The notes under the pieces were generated by a model, which was given only the letters and a program-made list of their open reading frames with translations, was not told where the DNA came from and did no database searches. Position numbers and translations under genes: made by a program. Positions 1 through 5,956 of a DNA stretch of 35,051 nt are shown here, piece after piece. The first letter of the stretch is position 1; each line of letters opens with the position of its first letter. Origin of the DNA: Proteiniphilum sp. GTDB lineage: Bacteria; Bacteroidota; Bacteroidia; Bacteroidales; Dysgonomonadaceae. The stretch spans positions 1 through 35,051 of the forward strand of contig JAHDQF010000088.1 in assembly GCA_018433945.1 (NCBI GenBank), read 5' to 3'.

Positions 1-475
1 AGGCACAACAAGTAAAACCCCGCAAGGATCAAACGCAGAAGAAATGGAGAATCAAAACTGAAAAAGGAGATTATCGGTATTTCGACCAGGATAGCCTTAG
101 GGCTTCCGCTTTAAGGCAGAAACTCAAGAAAATCCCGATAGAGGAAACCAATATCAGGAACAACGTCGAAGCGAGCATTTTCCAATTAGGTTACCATTAT
201 CCCAACGACAAGAGCCGCTACAGGAGCCTTGCCAAGCATAAACTATGGGCTTATTCCCGCTCATTGTGGATAAACTTTGTAAGGATAGTGAAATATATCA
301 CGCAAATATGTCAAAGAGCACTTTTTGGGCAAAAATTGCCTCAATATATAGCTAAATTATGTTTCAATATGTATATTATTATAAATATATTCTTAGTCAA
401 TAAAAGTAATCACATTTTCCCGGCGAAACTGCGTTTTTCAGCAATTTGAAAAAACGGGGTTTTCAGAGGAGACTC
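1..475 (+). mobile_element. Right part of an insertion sequence next to the cas operon
   Basis: The transposase fragment ends at 449 and the sequence changes to AT-rich cas DNA by about 480. The right terminus probably lies between 450 and 480, where GGGGTTTTCAGAGGAGACTC is a candidate end sequence. The left end and its matching inverted repeat are outside the window, so neither the boundary nor a target-site duplication can be confirmed. Confidence 0.45.
3..449 (+). CDS. DDE-type transposase, C-terminal part (5' end outside the window)
   Basis: The reading frame is open from the window edge to a TGA at 447-449, giving 148 residues of a C-terminal fragment. It is rich in Lys, Arg and aromatic residues. 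The stretch NNVEASIFQLGYHY followed by SRYRSLAKHKLWAY resembles the C-terminal end of DDE transposases found in Bacteroidetes insertion sequences, where the Glu would be the last catalytic acid. I cannot assign the IS family; IS1182-like or IS5-like are guesses. The protein would cut and rejoin the ends of its own element. It ends only about 110 bases before the likely cas8b start, where cas6 usually lies in type I-B operons. Whether the transposase is intact cannot be judged from this window. Confidence 0.72.
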   Translation, partial: AQQVKPRKDQTQKKWRIKTEKGDYRYFDQDSLRASALRQKLKKIPIEETNIRNNVEASIFQLGYHYPNDKSRYRSLAKHKLWAYSRSLWINFVRIVKYITQICQRALFGQKLPQYIAKLCFNMYIIINIFLVNKSNHIFPAKLRFSAI

Positions 476-490
476 ATGTATTTTTTAATC

Positions 491-498
491 TATATTTG
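491..498 (+). promoter_or_regulatory. Candidate -7 element upstream of cas8b
   Basis: TATATTTG fits the Bacteroidetes -7 consensus TAnnTTTG. No TTTG lies about 19 bases upstream, so only half the signal is present. It sits at or just past the putative insertion-sequence end. The present cas8b promoter may therefore be partly formed by the element, or the original promoter may lie upstream of cas6 outside the window. Confidence 0.4.
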
Positions 499-563
499 TC
501 AAATCAAAAAGTTGCATTTGTGACTTGAATTCAGCATATATTATTTTAGAACACACCAAAAAG

Positions 564-2438
564 ATGATAAAGGAAATAGTAAATTTTGTAGAGCACTTAG
601 AAAAGAAAAGCCCCGAAATATTTTCAGAAGGACTTGAATTGAAAGAGGGAATTTATGTCTTTTTAGAAAAAGGAGGAGAAGAATTGGTAGTTAAGGAAGA
701 GAATATTTTTAAAGTGGGCAAGGATACTGAACGAAATCAATTATATGAAGAGTTTTTATCCTTGGCAACTAATACCGAAATGCTGAATGCTATGAAAAGT
801 TTCAATTCAGGACCTAAAATATATATAGCTATTGGATCGCCTTTCGGTATTGCATTGAATGGAAAAGCCTATAAAAAAAATGGTGAAAAAAAACTATTAG
901 ATGCAGCCGATGCTTATTTTAAAGCGGCACGAAATTATATGAATTCTGAAAACAAACAACATGAATTATGGTATGCCGAAATGAAGTCCTTTGTAAAAAC
1001 AAAAATGCTGAATTTCATAGCCAGTTACGTAGAAAATGAAAAAGTTAAGGACCAATTTATGTTTTATTTCTTTATGAAAGAACCCTCTTTGAAAGACTAT
1101 CAAGAAATTCAAACAAAATTTTTATCAGAAAAACTTTTCAATAAAGATAAATTCAATGTAAAAACTAAAAATGGGGAATTATTTGGTATATCAGATAATT
1201 TAAGCGGTTTCAACGATAATAAAGAGTTTCTGAAACACAAAACCGCACCAATAGAACTAAATTATAGGGTAAACGGAATAGAGGCGCAAAAACTGTTCAA
1301 TTTCTTTCAATTGCAACAAAAAAATAAAGTATTACCTAATCCTTTTCCTTTATTTGTTGATGAACAGGAATTAACAGAAGAAGCCGTAAAGTTCTACAAA
1401 AATAGCAATAAGAAATACGGACATAAAGAAATAGTTGAAGAACTAATAAAAAAGAAACAAGGTGATTTGCAAAATTATTTTCTGATATATTTCAATAACA
1501 AGGAAAAAGGAAGTCGGATAATTGATTTGGATTTTGTTTCTGTTTTTGAACATAAATTTAAACAACCAATAGTCATAAATAATCTGTTCAATATTAAAAA
1601 CAGAAAACTTGTTTTTTCTCAGATTGAAACGATTTTTGAATTTGAGAAAAGTCTTCTGCCTATATTATTTAACAATATAATGGTAAGTAATTTTAATGAT
1701 AGATTAGAGGGAAGGTATTTTTTTGATTTTAATAAAAAGAATAATCCCAAAGCCGGGTTTATTTTAAAATATATTGAAGATAACAAATACCATGTCTCAT
1801 ATAGTCAAACTCTTCAATATAGGAAAGCCTTTTTTGATTATATATATAAATCAAAAAGAAATGCAATTACTAGTAATATGTTTAATGATATATTAATAAA
1901 AACTATTATTGATGATATTAGACACGATGAACTTAAAGTAAGTGAAAAAACTAAAAAAGAATACCATTCAAAAGAAGATACAATCAAAGAAAAGCTAAAC
2001 ATTTGGTTTAGTTTATATAATTATTTTGCAAACTCAATAAAAAAAGAAGATATGGTAAATAAAACACAAGAGCTTTTTGAAAAGCTTAAAACAATTGCAA
2101 GTTCCGAAAACAATTCGGAATTTATTAAAAGCGATGATGAATTTGCCTTTGCAGCAGGTCAATTAATTCGTACCATTCTGAATAAAAGTGAATCGGGTGA
2201 ACGTTCGCATGCCCTACTTGAACCTTTCCTGCAAAAAACAGAATGTAGCAAATTGAAATTGGCAATTGCTCGTGCATTTGATACCTATAAACATGCTTTT
2301 AAATTTTATAAAGGCGATGCAAACCGCTACGAATTTGATAAAATTATGAGCGATGTAATGGGCTACGAAACAAAAACAAATATGAAAGATTTGCTGCCCA
2401 TGATTTTAGCGGGATATTTTTCTGAAACTATTTTCTAA
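564..2438 (+). CDS. cas8b: Type I-B Cascade large subunit Cas8b (Csh1-like)
   Basis: This 624-residue protein matches the Cas8b1/Csh1 (TM1802-like) large subunit in length, position and N-terminal style (MIKEIVNFVEHL, then ELKEGIYVFLEK). In type I-B Cascade the large subunit recognises the PAM and recruits Cas3. I chose ATG 564; a TTG at 525 extends the frame by 13 codons but lacks a ribosome site, and family members usually begin close to this motif. It is the first visible gene of the operon and is separated from cas7 by 65 bases without a clear promoter or terminator. The gene is very AT-rich with many poly-A tracts, unlike the chromosome to the right. No zinc-finger cysteine cluster is evident. 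Cas8 sequences diverge strongly, so gene order carries much of the assignment. Confidence 0.85.
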   Translation: MIKEIVNFVEHLEKKSPEIFSEGLELKEGIYVFLEKGGEELVVKEENIFKVGKDTERNQLYEEFLSLATNTEMLNAMKSFNSGPKIYIAIGSPFGIALNGKAYKKNGEKKLLDAADAYFKAARNYMNSENKQHELWYAEMKSFVKTKMLNFIASYVENEKVKDQFMFYFFMKEPSLKDYQEIQTKFLSEKLFNKDKFNVKTKNGELFGISDNLSGFNDNKEFLKHKTAPIELNYRVNGIEAQKLFNFFQLQQKNKVLPNPFPLFVDEQELTEEAVKFYKNSNKKYGHKEIVEELIKKKQGDLQNYFLIYFNNKEKGSRIIDLDFVSVFEHKFKQPIVINNLFNIKNRKLVFSQIETIFEFEKSLLPILFNNIMVSNFNDRLEGRYFFDFNKKNNPKAGFILKYIEDNKYHVSYSQTLQYRKAFFDYIYKSKRNAITSNMFNDILIKTIIDDIRHDELKVSEKTKKEYHSKEDTIKEKLNIWFSLYNYFANSIKKEDMVNKTQELFEKLKTIASSENNSEFIKSDDEFAFAAGQLIRTILNKSESGERSHALLEPFLQKTECSKLKLAIARAFDTYKHAFKFYKGDANRYEFDKIMSDVMGYETKTNMKDLLPMILAGYFSETIF

Positions 2439-2503
2439 AAAGAAAAAGAACCTGCACAATAACTCAAAAAACCTATTAAATAACAATTTAAAATAATAAT
2501 CCT

Positions 2504-3460
2504 ATGATACAATTTAAAAACAGAGTTTTCGGTGCAGCAATTGTAAAAGCTGTAAACTCAAACTACAATGCAGATTTTAGTGGTCAACCCCGAACGTTAC
2601 CAAATGGAACGGTATACGCAACTGATAAGGCATTCAAGTATACCATAAAAAATTATCTGAAAGACGTTTATACAGGCGAAAAAATATTTTATTTCAAAAG
2701 ATTAAACGATGATTTTAACCCTTTGACATTAGAAGACACTTATTTCAAAGTTTTTGAAAGAGATACTGCAAAAGATAAAAAAGTAGTCGCAAAAGATATT
2801 CTAAGTTGTATCGACATTCGTTTATTTGGTTCTACTTTTGCGTTAAGCGGAAAAAACGGGAATGTTGCATTGTCAATTCACGGTCCGGTTCAAATAAATC
2901 ATGGGGTAAATATATGGAAAGAAAATAATATTTTTTCTGAACAAATTATGTCTCCATTTAGAAATCCAGTTAAAAAAAAGCCGGGAGAAGATGGATCGGA
3001 AGAAGAGGATAAGCAGGCTACGACTTTAGGCCGTCAGTCAAAGTTAGAAGAAGGCCACTATTTGCATCATTTTTCGGTAAATCCCAAAAATTTAGAAGAA
3101 ATAGTTGCACTTGCCGGAGCCGATGCCGACATATTAACTGTAGAAGACATCAACAAACTTAAAGAAGCCATGCGCCGTGGGGCAACTTATTATGACAGTG
3201 CATCAAAAGCCGGCACAGAAAACGAATTTCTGATTTGGGTGCAACTAAAAGATGAATCAAAATTGGTATTACCCAATTTCAATACACTCATTTACATGAA
3301 AAGTGAAAAACAAGATGGAAAAGTGGTTCTGGATATGGCAAAATTGAGCGATGAATTAAAAAAACACGCTTCTGGAATAGAAAGCAGCGAAATTTATAGA
3401 AATGATAGTTCTATAGTGCTTGAAAATCAGCCGGAAGATGCCAAAATTTTCGGATTGTAA
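2504..3460 (+). CDS. cas7: Type I-B Cascade backbone subunit Cas7 (Csh2-like)
   Basis: This 318-residue protein has the start typical of Csh2-type Cas7 (MIQFKNRVFGAAIVKAVNSN), followed by the GxPR-like segment SGQPRTLPNG and, near residue 100, DIRLFGSTFA. These are features of the Cas7/Cst2/DevR RAMP family. Several Cas7 copies coat the crRNA spacer and form the spine of Cascade. Lysine-rich residues around 155-175 (KKKPGEDGSEEEDK) look like an exposed loop. In other type I-B operons cas5 follows directly. Here an 81-base promoter-bearing gap and two AbiE genes intervene before cas5. Composition matches cas8b. Confidence 0.92.
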   Translation: MIQFKNRVFGAAIVKAVNSNYNADFSGQPRTLPNGTVYATDKAFKYTIKNYLKDVYTGEKIFYFKRLNDDFNPLTLEDTYFKVFERDTAKDKKVVAKDILSCIDIRLFGSTFALSGKNGNVALSIHGPVQINHGVNIWKENNIFSEQIMSPFRNPVKKKPGEDGSEEEDKQATTLGRQSKLEEGHYLHHFSVNPKNLEEIVALAGADADILTVEDINKLKEAMRRGATYYDSASKAGTENEFLIWVQLKDESKLVLPNFNTLIYMKSEKQDGKVVLDMAKLSDELKKHASGIESSEIYRNDSSIVLENQPEDAKIFGL

Positions 3461-3467
3461 GTTTCAT

Positions 3468-3498
3468 TTTGACATTACTTTTTATAGTAGTATATTTG
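3468..3498 (+). promoter_or_regulatory. Internal promoter inside the cas operon, upstream of abiEi
   Basis: TTTG at 3468-3471, a 19-base spacer and TATATTTG at 3491-3498 match the Bacteroidetes housekeeping promoter (TTTG, N19-21, TAnnTTTG) at every defined position. The same arrangement with the same spacing occurs at the tRNA-Met gene of this window. Transcription would begin near 3505, about 37 bases before the abiEi ATG. With no terminator seen downstream and genes packed up to cas2, this promoter could express cas5, cas3, cas4, cas1 and cas2 as well as the toxin-antitoxin pair. Confidence 0.7.
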
Positions 3499-3518
3499 CA
3501 ATTTACTCATGGTATATT
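3490..3518 (+). promoter_or_regulatory. Candidate operator: GTATATT direct repeat over the abiE promoter
   Basis: GTATATT occurs at 3490-3496, overlapping the -7 element, and again at 3512-3518, 22 bases or about two helical turns later. AbiEi antitoxins are known to repress their own promoters by binding repeated sites. These copies are short and the DNA is AT-rich, so chance is a real alternative. Confidence 0.25.
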
Positions 3519-3541
3519 ATTATAAAAGGTAAAAAGATCTT

Positions 3542-4306
3542 ATGGAAAAAATTGAAGAGATATTATTAAAAGACATTACTTTCAATGGGCTCGATATTTT
3601 TACTAAATCAGAATTATTAAGTATATCTTCCTTAGACCAAATTTCAACAGAGAAAGCTTTGCGGAATTTGAATAAAAGAGACATTATTTACACAATAGAG
3701 CGAGGAAAATACTGTAAATTTGATTTTAGAAACGAATTGGTAATCGGCAGCTTTTTAAGTAGAGATGGTGGAATCGGGTATTGGACAGCCATGCACCATC
3801 ACGGCTTAACGGAACAGATTCCAAATACCATTTTTGTGCAAACATCTTATAAAAAGCAATCCAAACAAATATTCGGCGTAAAATATGTTTTTGTTCAGCT
3901 GATGAAAAAAAAACTTATAGGCTTTAAAAAAGTCGGATATGGAAATTACCAATATAATATTTCAGATGTTGAAAAGACAATTGTTGATTGTTTTGATTTA
4001 CCTAATTATGGTGGCGGTTATGCTGAGATAATTAAGGCTTTTAATAATGCTAATTTGAATGCTAAAAAAATGGTAAGATACTGCAGCGCAATTGATAACA
4101 TTGCTGTTACAAAACGATTAGCTTATTTATCTGAATTGCTGGGGAAGCCCAAAATGGATTATTTTATAAAATATGCTCAAACAAGAAAAAATAAGAAATA
4201 CAATTTATTTGAATCAGGGGGTAAAGAAAACGGTAAAACCAACAGCCGGTGGAATTTAATTTTAAATATGGAAGAGGACGAAATCATAGAAATAGCTAAT
4301 TCTTAA
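3542..4306 (+). CDS. abiEi: AbiEi-family antitoxin / autorepressor inside the cas operon
   Basis: The 254-residue protein starts with a winged-helix-like segment (about residues 15-60: FTKSELLSIS, EKALRNLNKRDIIYTIERGKY). This is followed by an AbiEi-type domain with YWTAMHHHGLTEQIP near 80-94 and the family signature ISDVEKTIVDCFDLPNYGGG at 140-159. AbiEi proteins are type IV antitoxins: they counter the AbiEii nucleotidyltransferase without binding it stably, and they repress the abiE promoter through the N-terminal domain. The downstream partner starts after a gap of only two bases. The gene has its own consensus promoter, although cas7 lies directly upstream in the same direction. Its AT-rich composition matches cas8b and cas5. 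A Rv2827c-like or other wHTH regulator is less likely because the paired toxin is adjacent. Confidence 0.88.
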   Translation: MEKIEEILLKDITFNGLDIFTKSELLSISSLDQISTEKALRNLNKRDIIYTIERGKYCKFDFRNELVIGSFLSRDGGIGYWTAMHHHGLTEQIPNTIFVQTSYKKQSKQIFGVKYVFVQLMKKKLIGFKKVGYGNYQYNISDVEKTIVDCFDLPNYGGGYAEIIKAFNNANLNAKKMVRYCSAIDNIAVTKRLAYLSELLGKPKMDYFIKYAQTRKNKKYNLFESGGKENGKTNSRWNLILNMEEDEIIEIANS

Positions 4307-4308
4307 AA

Positions 4309-5163
4309 ATGATAACACAAAAGGAAATTATAGAAATAGCCGAGCAAAAGCGTTTGCAAACCAAAATTATAGACAAAGATTGGGTTTTAGGTCATTTCTT
4401 AAATGCTATGTATTCTTTTGATGACGTGCGACAAAATTTTGTGTTCAAAGGCGGAACAGCACTTAAGAAATGCTATTTCCCTGATTACCGGTTTTCGGAG
4501 GACCTGGATTTTACTTTGTTGGATAAAAACTTTGTTATTAATGATAGTTTTATCAAAGAAATAATTAAAATCGCCACATTACAAAGTGGAATTCAATTTT
4601 ATTTTCAGAAACAAAAACTTCAAAAGTCTGAAGATGAAGAACAAGGTTATGAAATAAAAATTAAGTATTGGGGAGCTGATCACAAACCGAACCAACAGCC
4701 TTTACCTCCGTCGAGGTGGCAAACTGCCATTAAATTAGATATTAGCTTTTCCGAAAATATATTTGCCCGGCCTGAGCAAAAACAAATTTTTCATGGATAT
4801 TCCGACAGAACGAAAATTTCTGAGATAATTCTGGTTTATTCTCTGAATGAAATTATGGGAGAAAAATTACGCTCGTTGATACAGCGCAATAGACCGCGCG
4901 ATATTTACGACATTGATTATCTGAGCAAGCACTTGCCCCAGGAAAACTTCCCCTTAATAAAGGAAATACTTTACAGTAAAGCCAAAGATAAAAATATTAC
5001 GATTTCTGGCGTTTCCGATTTTGTAAACAATAAAAAAGAGCGTAGCAATAAACGTGCCTGGCAAAGTAGTTTGGGCGAACATCTACCAGTAGGCAAACTG
5101 CCTGATTTTGATAAAGTATATTCAGATATAGAACATTTTATTGAAAAAATTCTAAATTCGTAA
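4309..5163 (+). CDS. abiEii: AbiEii/AbiGii-family nucleotidyltransferase toxin inside the cas operon
   Basis: The 284-residue protein carries the full AbiEii (DUF1814) motif set: KGGTALKK at 47-54, SEDLDF at 63-68 with metal-binding Asp65 and Asp67, KLDIS at 142-146 with the third Asp, and EKLRSLIQR to RDIYDIDYL at 185-204. All catalytic positions look intact, so the toxin is probably active. Studied members are nucleotidyltransferases; MenT relatives modify the 3' ends of tRNAs and stop translation. The gene follows abiEi by two bases and is followed by cas5 after four bases (TAA, AACA, ATG), which implies linked translation with a Cascade gene. A role in guarding the CRISPR-Cas locus or acting as a back-up defence is inference from context. 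Confidence 0.9.
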   Translation: MITQKEIIEIAEQKRLQTKIIDKDWVLGHFLNAMYSFDDVRQNFVFKGGTALKKCYFPDYRFSEDLDFTLLDKNFVINDSFIKEIIKIATLQSGIQFYFQKQKLQKSEDEEQGYEIKIKYWGADHKPNQQPLPPSRWQTAIKLDISFSENIFARPEQKQIFHGYSDRTKISEIILVYSLNEIMGEKLRSLIQRNRPRDIYDIDYLSKHLPQENFPLIKEILYSKAKDKNITISGVSDFVNNKKERSNKRAWQSSLGEHLPVGKLPDFDKVYSDIEHFIEKILNS

Positions 5164-5167
5164 AACA

Positions 5168-5956
5168 ATGAAAAAACTAATTTCCATAGATATTTTTGCC
5201 GATTTCGGCATGTTGAAAAAACCCGATACCAATGAACCGGTTTATCTGACTTTTAATATGATGCATAAACCCGCTTTACTCGGGATTTTGGGTGCTATCA
5301 TTGGCGAAAGCGGCTTTAATGAAAAGGGCATTTTACCCGATTATTACCTGAAATTGAATGATCTGAAAGTTGGGATTCAACCCATAAATCATGAAAAAGG
5401 TAATTATCAAAAAACCGTGATAACTTACAACAATACTACCGGCATGGCTAGCAAAGAACAAGGCGGAAACCTTATGGTTACTGAACAAACTCTAATTGCT
5501 CCTGCTTACCGTTGTTATTTTTTGTTTGATATGGATAACAAAACCCACCAAAAAGCCGATGAAAACTTGTCAAAATATTACGCTGAATATTTGCCCTATT
5601 TGGGGAAAAATGAATTTTCGGTTTGGTGGGGAAATTATATGGTGTATAAGGATTTTTCTGAGTTTGAACCTATCGGAATTTTTAAAATCAATTCGATTTT
5701 TATAAAAGATGTTCCTTTAAAAGATTCAAAAGACAAAGACGCTTTGTTGTTTGATCCTGTTTTTGAAGATGCACCCGAAGGCTTTACTTTTTCTTATTTG
5801 GAAAGACTTCCTATTGGATATATGGATATTGGTGAAAATAATTATCAATACGAATACCGTAATTTTGCCTTTACGGATTGGTCTCTTAAAATGAATAACG
5901 AAAGTTCCAATTTATTGTTAAAAACTATAGAAAATGGCATCATTCAAGTCTTTTAA
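5168..5956 (+). CDS. cas5: Type I-B Cascade subunit Cas5
   Basis: This 262-residue RAMP protein begins with a beta strand typical of Cas5 (MKKLISIDIFADFGMLKKPD). It continues with a segment shared by Cas5b proteins, FNMMHKPALLGILGAIIGESGF, near residues 30-50. Cas5 caps the 5' handle of the crRNA in Cascade. The start lies four bases after the abiEii stop and the end overlaps cas3 by 23 bases, so cas5 expression is physically tied to both the toxin gene and cas3. I see no catalytic His pair of the type found in Cas5d, so it is unlikely to process pre-crRNA in place of the missing Cas6, though this cannot be excluded by reading alone. Confidence 0.9.
   Translation: MKKLISIDIFADFGMLKKPDTNEPVYLTFNMMHKPALLGILGAIIGESGFNEKGILPDYYLKLNDLKVGIQPINHEKGNYQKTVITYNNTTGMASKEQGGNLMVTEQTLIAPAYRCYFLFDMDNKTHQKADENLSKYYAEYLPYLGKNEFSVWWGNYMVYKDFSEFEPIGIFKINSIFIKDVPLKDSKDKDALLFDPVFEDAPEGFTFSYLERLPIGYMDIGENNYQYEYRNFAFTDWSLKMNNESSNLLLKTIENGIIQVF

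Noticed and set aside
525-563. TTG start for cas8b at 525
   Set aside because: No ribosome site, adds 13 residues not typical of the family; ATG 564 fits better.
628-646. ACTTGAATTGAAAG inside cas8b, close to the CRISPR repeat 3' end
   Set aside because: It encodes ordinary Cas8b residues, has no matching 5' half of the repeat, and GAATTGAAA-like words are common in this AT-rich DNA.
3461-3541. CreA/CreT-like RNA pair or degenerate CRISPR repeat next to abiEi
   Set aside because: No part of the 30-base repeat is recognisable here, and no spacer gave a clear match to the promoter by eye.
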